Notes: a model not told the origin generated them from the letters alone. Positions 22,973-31,677 are shown, numbered from the stretch's first letter. The stretch is 64,000 bases of DNA from Novosphingobium taihuense (GCF_007830315.1 NZ_VLKJ01000003.1:248001-312000); one strand, 5' to 3'. A program made the numbers and translations.

Positions 22973-23232
22973 TCAGCGCCAGTAATCGCGCCGCAAGGCG
23001 CCGTCGTAACGGCCAGAGCGCAGGCAGCAGGACTTGAAACCTCTTCCCCGAACCGCAGGGGCAGGGATCCTGTCGACCGAGTCGTTCCAGCAGTTCGACG
23101 CTCATCGGATCGTCCGGGCTGCCCCTGACCGTGCGCAAGCCGCGCTTCACGCGCGTTTCGCTGGGGAAGCCCTTACGGCGCTTGGATGTCGGCTCGAAAG
23201 CAGGGCATGGTGTCGTGGTCTTTGATTTTCAT
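22973..23232 (-). CDS. SEC-C motif protein encoded across three frames by two +1 shifts (programmed or broken)
   Basis: The ATG at 23232 has a near-perfect GGAGG six bases upstream, yet its frame stops after 19 codons at 23173-23175. If the ribosome moves +1 at the TTT of 23197-23199 and again at the TTT of 23037-23039, one 85-residue protein results. It reads [20 protein letters not shown]... and contains a complete SEC-C zinc motif, [13 protein letters not shown], before a stop at 22973-22975. The total of 260 bases equals 86 codons plus exactly two extra bases. Both sites read TTT C, where tRNA-Phe could slip to TTC; the next zero-frame codons are CGA and CAA. Without the second shift the frame runs on into the antisense of the thioesterase gene. 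It follows a conserved hypothetical gene by 33 bases. It could also be a pseudogene or carry two sequencing errors. SEC-C domains bind zinc and proteins; the exact role is unknown. Confidence 0.78.
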
Positions 23233-23265
23233 GGTAACCTCCATCGTTGGAATTCTTGAGCCGCG

Positions 23266-23652
23266 TCAGTGGAGCTGCCGCGGCTCGGGCTTGGCAACGA
23301 CCTGCCACCGATCCCGGTAGAGCAACTGGCCCGGATCGCGCGTCCACAGCCGGTGGACCAGCACGCCACACTCTTCGAGCAGGGCTGCCAGCGCATGGGC
23401 ATGGCCCAGCATCTCGCGGGCATCGTCGCGAAACCAGCAGACGCCATCGGACCACCGCCGACCTTTTGCGACGACGGTGAACCGGTTCGGCACCGGTAGC
23501 CATTCATTGAACCAGTCCAGTTCGCGCCGAAGCGCGATCAGGGCAGGGGTATCCTCTTCCCGTTCCCACCACAGATCACAGGCGGTGCGGAACGGACCCG
23601 GTGCCACGCTGGCTCGCGTAACGGCACCGGGCGTCGTGAAACGCACGTACAT
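23266..23652 (-). CDS. Conserved hypothetical protein
   Basis: The 128-residue protein starts MYVRFTTPGAVTRAS and contains WFNEWLPVPNRF and DPGQLLYRDRWQVVAKP, patterns I have seen in unnamed bacterial proteins but cannot tie to a function. It is soluble, rich in Trp and Arg, with no signal peptide. The ATG at 23652 fits the conserved start better than the 18-codon upstream extension. It precedes the SEC-C gene on the same strand and is probably co-transcribed with it. Confidence 0.72.
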   Translation of the reverse strand: MYVRFTTPGAVTRASVAPGPFRTACDLWWEREEDTPALIALRRELDWFNEWLPVPNRFTVVAKGRRWSDGVCWFRDDAREMLGHAHALAALLEECGVLVHRLWTRDPGQLLYRDRWQVVAKPEPRQLH

Positions 23653-23875
23653 TGGGGAATTCTCGCTCGCACGGCAGGGCGCAACCGCGCAGGCGGAGCG
23701 TCTCAACCGGTCATGTCAGGGAAATGTGAAGCGCGAAGAGTGCGCTTTTATGTCCTGCCTGGTGGCAGCATGCATGCAAACATCGGCTGCCTCCCGGCGA
23801 TTGACTGCGCGGACCATCCGCAAGCAGAGCCCCGCGCAGATATCGGATTATGCAATAGCGCGCAAGAAGGCGCGC

Positions 23876-24058
23876 TCAGCGCAGCTTGGCGATGGAGAGG
23901 CTGTCGTTCTTGGCGCGCAGCTTTACCGATTCCTCGCTGCGGGTCAGGGCCTTGGCGATGGCCTTGAGCGCCATGCCATTGTTGGCGAGGGTGTGCAGTT
24001 TCTGGATCTCGTCCGCGGTCCAGGCCTGCTTGTGGCGTTCGAAGCGTTCGGCGGCCAT
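23876..24058 (-). CDS. Small Myb/SANT-like DNA-binding protein
   Basis: The 60-residue protein MAAERFERHKQAWTADEI... looks like a single Myb/SANT-type helix-turn-helix: a Trp-containing first helix, then LHTLANNGMALKAIAKALTRSEESVKLRA as helices two and three. Similar short proteins occur across alphaproteobacteria. A good GGAAGGA site lies before the ATG. It begins three bases after the ubiG stop, so the two are one transcript. DNA binding is inferred from the pattern only. Confidence 0.78.
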   Translation of the reverse strand: MAAERFERHKQAWTADEIQKLHTLANNGMALKAIAKALTRSEESVKLRAKNDSLSIAKLR

Positions 24059-24061
24059 GGT

Positions 24062-24799
24062 TCAGTCCTTCCGGGTCACGGTGGCGATGTAATTCAGCGC
24101 GAGGTCGTCCGACAGGTGCAGCCCGCGTGATACGCTCCAGGCGATGCCCATCGGATTGCCCATCTTCAGGCCTGCGGCATCGAGCAGGTCATGCAGTTCG
24201 ACCGGCGTGATGAAATCGTTCCAGTGGTGGGTTCCCCGCGGCACCATGCCGAGGGTTTCAGCGCCTTCGACCAGCAGCAGGCGCGAACGCGTGGTGCGGT
24301 TGGGGGTGGAGAGGATCATCAGGCCGCCGGGCGCCAGACCTGCTTCGAGCGCGGCGATGAAAGCCGCCTTGTCGGCGACGTGTTCGATCACTTCCATCGA
24401 GGTGACCAGATCGTATCCGCCAAGCCCTAGCTGGCCGACATCACCGCAGCGATAATCGATGGCTAGGCCGGATCCTTCAGCGTGAAGTCGAGCGGCGGCA
24501 ATGTTTTCCTCAGCGGCGTCGACCCCGGTCACCTCTGCACCCAAGCGCGCAAGCGGTTCGCACAGCAGCCCCGCACCGCAGCCGACATCGAGCGCCTTGC
24601 GGCCTGCCAGTGGCTTCACCCCGCGCGAATCGCTGCCGAAGTGCGCGTCGATCGCATCGCGGATGAAGCCAAGACGCACCGGGTTCAGCTTGTGCAGCAT
24701 GGCCGAGGAGCCCTTCGGGTTCCACCAGTCTGCCGCCAGCTTGCCGAAGTGGGTCGCTTCTTCCGGGCGAATGGTATTCGCAGAGGTTGCATTGCTCAT
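24062..24799 (-). CDS. ubiG: Ubiquinone biosynthesis O-methyltransferase
   Basis: UbiG carries out both O-methylations of ubiquinone synthesis with S-adenosylmethionine. The 245-residue protein has the N-terminal family signature AADWWNPKGSSAMLHKLNPV near residue 23, SAM motif I ALDVGCGAGLLCEPL near 68, and the later THHWNDFITPVEL motif. It is divergent from lysC, an adjacency common in alphaproteobacteria, with an 84-base spacer that must hold both promoters. Confidence 0.96.
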   Translation of the reverse strand: MSNATSANTIRPEEATHFGKLAADWWNPKGSSAMLHKLNPVRLGFIRDAIDAHFGSDSRGVKPLAGRKALDVGCGAGLLCEPLARLGAEVTGVDAAEENIAAARLHAEGSGLAIDYRCGDVGQLGLGGYDLVTSMEVIEHVADKAAFIAALEAGLAPGGLMILSTPNRTTRSRLLLVEGAETLGMVPRGTHHWNDFITPVELHDLLDAAGLKMGNPMGIAWSVSRGLHLSDDLALNYIATVTRKD

Positions 24800-24883
24800 A
24801 TCACGTCCCTAAAGCGCCCGCGCTGCAAGGTCCACCGGCCTTGCGGGCAAGATTGTTACGCGCAAGACTTCAGGAGCAAGCCC

Positions 24884-26140
24884 TTGGCCCGCATCGTGAT
24901 GAAATTCGGCGGCACCTCGATGGCCGGAACCGAGCGCATCCGCCGCGTGGCGCGCATCGTGCAGCGCCAGCAGGCAGCGGGGCACGAGGTTGCGGTTGTC
25001 GTCTCGGCCATGGCGGGAGAAACCGACCGCCTCGTAAACTTCTGCCGCGAGGCGAACCCGCTTTATGACCCCGCCGAATACGACGTGGTCGTGGCCAGTG
25101 GCGAGCAGGTGACTTCGGGCCTTCTGGCGATGCATCTGCAGGCGCTGGGCTGCAAGGCGCGCTCATGGCTCGGCTGGCAGCTGCCGATCCACACCGACGA
25201 TGCCCATTCCAAGGCGCGCATCGAAGGCATTGATGCCGAGGCGCTGCTCGCCTCGATGGCATCGGGCGAGATCGCGGTGATTCCCGGCTTCCAGGGCGTG
25301 TCCGACAAGGGCCGCATCACCACGCTGGGCCGTGGTGGCTCGGATACTTCGGCCGTGGCCGTGGCAGCCGCGGTCAAGGCCGACCGCTGCGACATCTACA
25401 CCGATGTCGACGGGGTCTATACCACCGACCCGCGCATCGTCGCCAAGGCGCGCAAGCTGAAGAACGTCACCTACGAGGAAATGCTCGAGCTGGCCTCGGT
25501 CGGCTCGAAGGTGCTGCAGACCCGCTCGGTCAGCCTTGCCATGAAGGAAGGCGTGCGCGTGCAGGTGCTGTCCTCGTTCATCGATGACGATGCGCCTGCT
25601 GCCGACACGATCCCCGGAACGATGATTGTCTCTGACGAAGAGCTTGAAGGACTCGATATGGAACGCCAGCTGATCACCGGCATCGCTGCCGACAAGAACG
25701 AGGCCAAGGTCACGCTGACCCGCATCGCCGACCGCCCGGGTGCCGTCGCCGCGATCTTCGGTCCGCTGGCTGCCGCCAACATCAACGTCGACATGATCAT
25801 CCAGAACATCGCCAAGGACAAGGGCGAGACCGACGTGACCTTCACGGTTCCGATCTCGGACCTCGCTCGCACCCAGGCGCTGCTGGAAGAGCGCAAGGAC
25901 ACGATCGGCTACTACCGCATGCTGGCCAACAGCAAGGTCGCCAAGATCAGCGTCGTCGGTGTCGGCATGCGCAGCCACGCGGGCGTTGCCGCCACGATGT
26001 TCCGCTCGCTCGCCGATCGCGGGATCAACATCCAGGCGATCACCACCAGCGAGATCAAGGTCTCGGTGCTTATCGACGAGGACGAGACCGAACTGGCCGT
26101 GCGCGTGCTGCACACCGCCTACGAGATGGACGGGGAGTAA
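24884..26140 (+). CDS. lysC: Aspartate kinase
   Basis: The enzyme phosphorylates aspartate, the first step to lysine, threonine and methionine. The 418-residue protein starts with the nucleotide-binding signature IVMKFGGTSMAG, has GRGGSDTSAVAVAAA near residue 153, and TDVDGVYTTDPR near 178. Two C-terminal ACT domains (from about 270 and 350) are expected to bind the feedback inhibitor. The start is TTG with AGGAGC seven bases upstream; the long upstream extension is antisense to ubiG. A palindromic repeat element follows the stop by about ten bases and may act as its terminator. Confidence 0.97.
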   Translation: MARIVMKFGGTSMAGTERIRRVARIVQRQQAAGHEVAVVVSAMAGETDRLVNFCREANPLYDPAEYDVVVASGEQVTSGLLAMHLQALGCKARSWLGWQLPIHTDDAHSKARIEGIDAEALLASMASGEIAVIPGFQGVSDKGRITTLGRGGSDTSAVAVAAAVKADRCDIYTDVDGVYTTDPRIVAKARKLKNVTYEEMLELASVGSKVLQTRSVSLAMKEGVRVQVLSSFIDDDAPAADTIPGTMIVSDEELEGLDMERQLITGIAADKNEAKVTLTRIADRPGAVAAIFGPLAAANINVDMIIQNIAKDKGETDVTFTVPISDLARTQALLEERKDTIGYYRMLANSKVAKISVVGVGMRSHAGVAATMFRSLADRGINIQAITTSEIKVSVLIDEDETELAVRVLHTAYEMDGE

Positions 26141-26150
26141 GCTGGGGGCG

Positions 26151-26228
26151 CCCTCCCGCCTGCGGGAGGGGTGATACAAGGCGCAACTTAGTCCCCCTCC
26201 CGCAAGCGGGAGGGGTTAGGGGTGGGCC
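26151..26228. repeat. Composite palindromic repeat, type A, copy 2
   Basis: CCCTCCCGCCTGCGGGAGGG is followed after 24 bases by CCCTCCCGCAAGCGGGAGGG and then TTAGGGGTGGGC. It matches the element at 15869 in order, apex bases (CCTG then CAAG) and end, with a longer spacer. It lies between lysC and the convergent pentapeptide gene and could terminate both. Confidence 0.82.
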
Positions 26229-26235
26229 AGCGATA

Positions 26236-26910
26236 TTAGCGTATCAGCAGGCCCCAGCCCGACAGCAGCTGTTCGGCCTGTTCGCGCGAGATGACCGCGC
26301 CTCTGAACACCCGCGCGTCCTCGAGCTGAAGCCCGCCGAGGTCTGCGCCGCGCAGATCGGCGCCTGCAAACTGCGCGCCGTCGAGATTGGCTTCGCGCAA
26401 GGAGCAGCCTTCGAGCACAGCGCCGCGAAAGTCTGCCTTGGTCAGGTCCGCCTGCGCCAGATCGAGGCGCACCAGCTTTTCCTTGCGGAACGACAGGCCC
26501 GGCAGGCGCGCGCCGACGAGCAGCACTTCCTCGAAGACGAAGCCCATGCCCTTGGCCATGTGCAGATCCGCACCGGTCATGCGCGTGGAGACGAAGCGGG
26601 CTGAGCCGATGTTGGCGCGGCGGAACGCAGCGTTGTTGAAGTCGCAAGCCGAGATGCGGGCTTCCTCGAGGTCTGCGCCAGTGAGGTTGGCGAAGGGGGC
26701 CTTGCAGCCGCGCCACGTGGTCCGCATCAGCTTGGTGCCCGAAAGGTCGGCGTGGCGCAGCGAGCAGCGCTCGAACGTCCAGCCCGAAAGATCCAGCTTC
26801 GATAGGTCGGCCTCATCCAGATCGCATTCGACCAGATGGTGTGCGCCCTTGCCGATGAGCTTTGCGATGTCGGATCGGCCGAGCGTCTGCCCGGAAATGC
26901 TGTTCGTCAT
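26236..26910 (-). CDS. Pentapeptide-repeat protein
   Basis: The 224-residue protein consists almost wholly of pentapeptide repeats of the A(D/N)Lxx type, for example DLDEADLSKLDLSGWTFERC and AQADLTKADFRGAVLEGCSL, predicted to form a right-handed quadrilateral beta-helix. No signal peptide is present. Some such proteins mimic DNA and protect gyrase (Qnr-like), but most have no known role, and I see no specific Qnr feature. gyrB lies 5 kb away on the other strand, which does not argue for a link. Confidence 0.9.
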   Translation of the reverse strand: MTNSISGQTLGRSDIAKLIGKGAHHLVECDLDEADLSKLDLSGWTFERCSLRHADLSGTKLMRTTWRGCKAPFANLTGADLEEARISACDFNNAAFRRANIGSARFVSTRMTGADLHMAKGMGFVFEEVLLVGARLPGLSFRKEKLVRLDLAQADLTKADFRGAVLEGCSLREANLDGAQFAGADLRGADLGGLQLEDARVFRGAVISREQAEQLLSGWGLLIR

Positions 26911-27216
26911 CGCTTGCGCTTAGGCGAAAGTATCTGCAGCGCCAAAGGAAACCCCGCCCTCCGGCCCGATCCGGAGCCGAAAGGCGGGGCGCGACCCGGG
27001 CCAGTCTGGAGATTGAGACGACCGGCTCTCGGGGCTCGGTGAGTGAGGGGGAACTCACCTGATGCGATCCTTCTATCAGACCGCACCCAATCGGGAAAAC
27101 GGGTTAAATTGGCCAGAGTTATCGCATCTGGCGATCAAGGCGCAAAGTCCGGCCTTGTTGCCGCCCCAAAGCCGCCCTAAAGCGCGCGCCGGACTTTCGG
27201 ACGGGATTCTCCACGC
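26911..27216. other. 306-base spacer between divergent genes
   Basis: This gap lies between the divergent pentapeptide and NMO-like genes. It contains several short GC-rich stems (for example CCGGCCCGATCCGG around 26961) but no convincing gene, terminator or named regulatory site. Both promoters are presumably here. Confidence 0.5.
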
Positions 27217-28227
27217 ATGACTGCAACACCCAAGACATCAGCCCTGATGCGCCGTGGCGCCGAGTTTCTCGGCACGGAGCACGCGATCCTGTGCGGGGCG
27301 ATGAGCTGGGTGTCGGAGCGCAATCTGGTCTCGGCGATCAGCAACGCCGGGGGCTTTGGCGTGATTGCCTGCGGGGCGATGACGCCCGAACTGCTGGACA
27401 ACGAGATCGCCGCGACCAGGGCGTTGACGGACAAGCCCTTCGGCGTGAACCTGATCACGATGCACCCTGCGCTGTTCGACCTGATTGCGGTCTGCGCCAG
27501 GCACAAGGTCGGCCATGTCGTGCTGGCGGGCGGCATTCCGCCCAAGGGCAGCGTCGAGGCGATCAAGGAATTCGGCGCCAAGGTGCTGGTTTTCGCGCCG
27601 ACGCTGGCGCTGGCCAAGAAGCTGCTGCGCTCTGGCGCAGACGCGCTGGTGATCGAAGGTTCGGAGGCAGGCGGCCATATCGGCCCGGTTTCGACCTCGG
27701 TGCTGGCGCAGGAATTCCTCCCCGCGCTGGCTGCCGATCACGTGGTGTTCGTGGCGGGCGGCATCGGCCGGGGCGAGATGATCGCCAGCTATCTGGAGAT
27801 GGGCGCGAGCGGCGTGCAGCTTGGCACCCGCTTTGCCTGTGCGACAGAATCCATTGCACATCCGGCGTTCAAGGCCGCGTTCTTCCGGGGCAATGCGCGC
27901 GATGCGGTGGCCTCGGTGCAGGTCGATCCGCGCCTGCCGGTTATCCCGGTGCGCGCGCTCAAGAACAAGGGCACCGAGGAATTCACCGCCAAGCAGGTCG
28001 AAGTCGCCAAGCGGCTGGACGAAGGCATCGTCGACATGGCGCAGGCCCAGCTCGAGATCGAGCACTTCTGGGCCGGTGCCCTCCGCCGCGCGGTGATCGA
28101 CGGCGATGTCGAGCGCGGTTCGGTCATGGCTGGACAGTCGGTCGGCATGGTAAACAAGGAAGAGCCAGTGGCCGAGATCATCGTCCAGCTCATGGCCGAA
28201 AGCGAGGAAGCGCTCTCGCGGCGCTGA
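27217..28227 (+). CDS. Nitronate monooxygenase / 2-nitropropane dioxygenase-family flavoprotein
   Basis: The 336-residue FMN-dependent TIM-barrel protein resembles NMO and FabK-like enoyl reductases. Visible sites are GAMSWVSERNLVSAISNAGG near residues 28-47, the phosphate-binding EGSEAGGHIGPVST near 147-160, and VAGGIGRGEMIASYLEMGAS with QLGTRF near 178-205. The substrate could be an alkyl nitronate or another small electrophile; many relatives are annotated NAD(P)H-dependent flavin oxidoreductase. The MFS gene begins four bases after its stop, so they are co-transcribed. Confidence 0.9.
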   Translation: MTATPKTSALMRRGAEFLGTEHAILCGAMSWVSERNLVSAISNAGGFGVIACGAMTPELLDNEIAATRALTDKPFGVNLITMHPALFDLIAVCARHKVGHVVLAGGIPPKGSVEAIKEFGAKVLVFAPTLALAKKLLRSGADALVIEGSEAGGHIGPVSTSVLAQEFLPALAADHVVFVAGGIGRGEMIASYLEMGASGVQLGTRFACATESIAHPAFKAAFFRGNARDAVASVQVDPRLPVIPVRALKNKGTEEFTAKQVEVAKRLDEGIVDMAQAQLEIEHFWAGALRRAVIDGDVERGSVMAGQSVGMVNKEEPVAEIIVQLMAESEEALSRR

Positions 28228-28231
28228 TCGC

Positions 28232-29476
28232 ATGGCTGCAGGGCATCGCGCCTCGTTCGGGATCGTCTTTGCGATCGTGCTGATCGACATGCTCGGCTTC
28301 GGCATCGTCACGCCGGTGCTGCCGGGGCTGATCATGTCGCTCAAGCATGTCGTCGTCGGCACGGCGGCGGGGTACGCGGGCTGGCTGGGCGCGGGCTATG
28401 CGCTGATGCAGTTCATCTTCGCGCCGGTGCTGGGCAACCTGTCGGACCGCTACGGGCGCAGGCCAATTCTTCTGGCCGCCGTGTTCGTCCTCGGGCTGGA
28501 TTACCTGCTGCAGGCGATGGCCCCGAACTTCGGCTGGCTGATCGCCGGGCGGCTGATCGCAGGCGTGACCGGAGCCAGCTTCTCGCCCGCCTATGCCTAT
28601 ATCGCCGACGTGACGCCGCCGGAAAAGCGCGCGGCGAACTTCGGCTTGATGGGCCTGGCCTTTGGCATCGGCTTCGTCGTCGGCCCGGCACTGGGCGGAC
28701 TGCTCGGCTCGATCGATGCGCGCCTGCCGTTCTACACGGCGGCAGGTCTGGCGCTGGCCAATGCTGTTTTCGGATTCATCTTCCTCAAGGAATCGCTTTC
28801 GGCCGAGAACCGTCGCCCGTTCAACTGGCGACGCGCCAATGCGCTTACCTCGCTGCGGGCGCTCAAGGGGCAGAGCCCTACTGTGCTGTGGTTCGTGGCC
28901 GCGCTCGGCACATGGCAGCTGGCGCACATCGTATATCCCGCCGTCTGGTCCTACTTCGCGATTGCCGCCTATGGCTTCAGCGTGCGGCAGGTCGGCGTGG
29001 CGCTGGCGCTGGTCGGCTTCACCAGCGCGCTGGTGCAGGGCGTGGGGCTTAGGCTGTTCCTGCCCAAGCTGGGCGAGAGACGGGCGGTGATACTTGGCGT
29101 TGCGGGCCTGTGCGTGTCGGCCGTGCTCTATTCCACCGCGCAGACGACTTGGCAGGTCTATCTCGCCATCGCAGTGGGGGCGCTGCAGGGCTTCGTGCAG
29201 TCTCCGATTGCCGCGTTCAACAGCCGTGCGGTCGATGCGCGCAGCCAGGGCGAGTTGCAGGGAGCGGTCCAGTCGATCGGCTCCATCGCCGCGATCGTCG
29301 GCCCGCCGATGTACACGCAAGTGCTCGAGCGCTTCAGTGGCCCGGGGGCAGTGCTACACCTGCCGGGGATGCCGATCCTGCTGGCGGCGGCGATTTCGGT
29401 GGTGACGCTGGCGCTGTTCCTGAAGGGTGCGTCGTTGCTGGACCGCAATCAGCTTTCCAGTTCGACATCCCAATAG
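28232..29476 (+). CDS. MFS efflux transporter, TetA-like family
   Basis: The 414-residue inner-membrane protein has 12 predicted helices. Motif A of drug:proton antiporters is present as [11 protein letters not shown] near residues 70-80. The N-terminal [13 protein letters not shown] and the fifth-helix motif C-like [16 protein letters not shown] are typical of the TetA/BCR type. The exported compound is unknown. It starts four bases after the flavoprotein gene. Its 3' end overlaps that of the convergent HNH gene by 28 bases. Confidence 0.9.
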   Translation: MAAGHRASFGIVFAIVLIDMLGFGIVTPVLPGLIMSLKHVVVGTAAGYAGWLGAGYALMQFIFAPVLGNLSDRYGRRPILLAAVFVLGLDYLLQAMAPNFGWLIAGRLIAGVTGASFSPAYAYIADVTPPEKRAANFGLMGLAFGIGFVVGPALGGLLGSIDARLPFYTAAGLALANAVFGFIFLKESLSAENRRPFNWRRANALTSLRALKGQSPTVLWFVAALGTWQLAHIVYPAVWSYFAIAAYGFSVRQVGVALALVGFTSALVQGVGLRLFLPKLGERRAVILGVAGLCVSAVLYSTAQTTWQVYLAIAVGALQGFVQSPIAAFNSRAVDARSQGELQGAVQSIGSIAAIVGPPMYTQVLERFSGPGAVLHLPGMPILLAAAISVVTLALFLKGASLLDRNQLSSSTSQ

Positions 29477-30084
29477 AGCCAGTCGCGCCAGGTTTCGTGC
29501 AGGAAATTCGGCGGGAAGGCGCGGCCGCGTTCCTGCAACTGCCACGTTGTCGGGCGGATCGCGCGGTTCATCAGCCGCATGTGCGCCTGTTCGGGCGTGC
29601 GGCCGCCTTTCCTGAGATTGCACGGCGCGCAGGCCGCCGCGACATTCTCCCACGATGTGCGCCCGCCAAGGCGGCGGGGGACGATGTGGTCGAAGGTTAG
29701 GTTCTCATGGCAACCGCAGTACTGGCACTGGAAACGGTCGCGCAGGAACAGGTTGAAGCGGGTGAAGGCGGGATACTCGCTCGGCCGAACGTACTGGCGC
29801 AGCGCGATCACCGAGGGCAGCTTCATGCCGAAGCCGGGGCTGTGCACCTCGCGCTCGTAGGTCTCGATGATGTCGACGCGTTCGAGGAACACCGCCTTGA
29901 TCGCCGTCTGCCATGACCACAGGCTGAGCGGGTAATAGCTGAGCGGCGTGTAATCGGCGTTCAGGACCAGCGCGGGGCAGTTCGCCAGATGCCGGTCATT
30001 CTGCAAAACGTCGTTGAAGGCGGTGCTATCACCGCTATTGGGCCTGGCCGAAGCCGCCCGATCGATCAGCGCCTTATGGAGCAC
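29449..30084 (-). CDS. HNH endonuclease-family protein
   Basis: The protein carries a C-terminal HNH nuclease motif: CQYCGCHENLTFDHIVPRRL with the zinc pair CxxC, the catalytic His, then NVAAACAPCNLRKGGRTP with the second CxxC. The N-terminal LNADYTPLSYYPLSLWSWQT is typical of a widespread chromosomal HNH family of unknown role, so it need not be a restriction enzyme. The start is uncertain: I use GTG 30084 behind AGGGAAG; a GTG 13 codons upstream is possible. About 211 residues. Its 3' end overlaps the MFS gene. Confidence 0.87.
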   Translation of the reverse strand: MLHKALIDRAASARPNSGDSTAFNDVLQNDRHLANCPALVLNADYTPLSYYPLSLWSWQTAIKAVFLERVDIIETYEREVHSPGFGMKLPSVIALRQYVRPSEYPAFTRFNLFLRDRFQCQYCGCHENLTFDHIVPRRLGGRTSWENVAAACAPCNLRKGGRTPEQAHMRLMNRAIRPTTWQLQERGRAFPPNFLHETWRDWLYWDVELES

Positions 30085-30258
30085 GTCCGGATCGCTTCCC
30101 TGCAGGCAAAGGCCGAACCACACACAGAATGTGGCGCGCCTCCGCAGGGGCAGTCATGGCTGAGCCTCGTGACCGCAGTGTTACGCATGTGCACAAGAGA
30201 CACCTGCGCGAGTCCGCCGTCAAGAGGCTCTCGCGCAGGGTTTCCACAGGACGTTGGT

Positions 30259-31677
30259 TCAGAACGCGTAAGTGCGCACCAGTTCGTTCAGTAGATCGCG
30301 TCCGGTCATCGCGGACCTGACGGCAAGACGCTCGTTTAGGCCGTGGGTGCCGTTGCCATCGGGATCGCCGAACAGGCCCGGCGGGCCATAGCTCGGGATG
30401 CCGATGGCGCCGAGGAACACGCCGTCGGTGGCGCCTGTCGACATCATCGGCACCATGGGTACGCCGGGATAATACTTGGCAACCAGCTTTTCGGCTGGGC
30501 CAAGGATCTTCGGATCTAGCGGCGGTGCAACCGCATCCGGCCCGCGATTGTCGGTACGGGCCACGGTCATGCGCGGATCGGCGATGACCTCCTCGAGCGT
30601 CTTGCGCACTGCTTCAGCCGAAACGCCCGGGAAAATGCGGCAGTTGATATTGCTGCCTGCGCGCTGGGGCAGGGCGTTGTTGGCGTGGCCGCCATCGAGC
30701 AGGGTGGCGACGCAGGTCGTGCGCAGCATCGAATGGAACGAGCGGTCGGTGTTGAGCAGGGCCTCGGCGGCCTTGTCATCCGGGTTGGCGGCGATGGTGA
30801 CCATGGCCTTGCCCATGTCGTCCGCGCGTGCCGCTCCGGCCTTGGAAAAGAAGGCGCGGGTCGTATCGTTGAGCATCAGCGGGAATTCGAAATTGCGGAT
30901 GCGTACGAGCGCGTCGGCCAGTTCGTAGATGGCATTGTCGCGCACCGGAGCCGAGCTGTGCCCACCGGGGTTGGTCGCCTCGATGCGGTAGTTGACCGGC
31001 GTCTTCTCGCCCACGTGGATGGTCTGGACGACAACCTTGCCGCCCTGATCGAGGCGTTTGTCGGTCCGGCCCGAGCCGCCTTCGTTCAGCGCGAATTCGG
31101 CGGCGATGAGGTCTTTGCGGTTCTCGGTCAGCCACTTGACGCCGTTGAACGCCGTGCTGGTTTCCTCGCCGCAGGTCAGCGCCAGCTTGAGCGTCCGCTT
31201 CGGCTTCTGCCCTGCCTTGCGCAAGTTCATGAACATGTCGACCCAGATCGCGTCCATCGCCTTCATGTCGGCCACGCCGCGCCCGTAGAAGTAGCCGCCT
31301 TCCTCGATGAAGGTGTAGGGATCGCGGGTCCAGTCCTCACGCTTGGCGACGACGACATCAAGGTGGCCGAGCAGCAGGATCGGCTTGGCCGTCTTCGAAG
31401 TGCCCGGCAGGATCGCCACGATCCCGCCTTCCTTCGGCGCTTCTGGCACGGCAAAGCGATGAATCTCGGCGTCGGTGAAGCCGGCCTTGCGCAAGTGGCC
31501 TTCGATCTTGTCGGCAAGAGCGGTGCAGCTTCCGGTGGTGATCGAGGTGTCGGTCTCGACCATTTCCTTGAGCAGATCGCGATAGGCCAGCTGATCGGGA
31601 CGGAGCGGGCTTTCGGCGGCCGACGCGGGGGCGGAAAGCAGGCTGGTAGCGACCCCGAGGGCGAAAATCTTGCGCAT
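30259..31677 (-). CDS. Secreted M20-family metallopeptidase
   Basis: The 472-residue protein has a signal peptide ending near SAPASAAES and the M20/M25/M40 zinc-peptidase fold. Metal ligands are seen in LLGHLDVV near residue 100, the GRGVADMKA Asp near 135, the catalytic Glu pair in LTCGEETS near 168, and the late His in GTHGLNERL near 450. The dimerisation lid is in the middle. It probably cleaves small peptides or acyl-amino acids in the periplasm. It is divergent from gyrB. Confidence 0.93.
   Translation of the reverse strand: MRKIFALGVATSLLSAPASAAESPLRPDQLAYRDLLKEMVETDTSITTGSCTALADKIEGHLRKAGFTDAEIHRFAVPEAPKEGGIVAILPGTSKTAKPILLLGHLDVVVAKREDWTRDPYTFIEEGGYFYGRGVADMKAMDAIWVDMFMNLRKAGQKPKRTLKLALTCGEETSTAFNGVKWLTENRKDLIAAEFALNEGGSGRTDKRLDQGGKVVVQTIHVGEKTPVNYRIEATNPGGHSSAPVRDNAIYELADALVRIRNFEFPLMLNDTTRAFFSKAGAARADDMGKAMVTIAANPDDKAAEALLNTDRSFHSMLRTTCVATLLDGGHANNALPQRAGSNINCRIFPGVSAEAVRKTLEEVIADPRMTVARTDNRGPDAVAPPLDPKILGPAEKLVAKYYPGVPMVPMMSTGATDGVFLGAIGIPSYGPPGLFGDPDGNGTHGLNERLAVRSAMTGRDLLNELVRTYAF

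Noticed and set aside
26236..26910. Qnr-like gyrase protection by the pentapeptide protein
   Set aside because: The repeat fold fits, but no specific Qnr feature or resistance context is visible, so I name only the repeat class.
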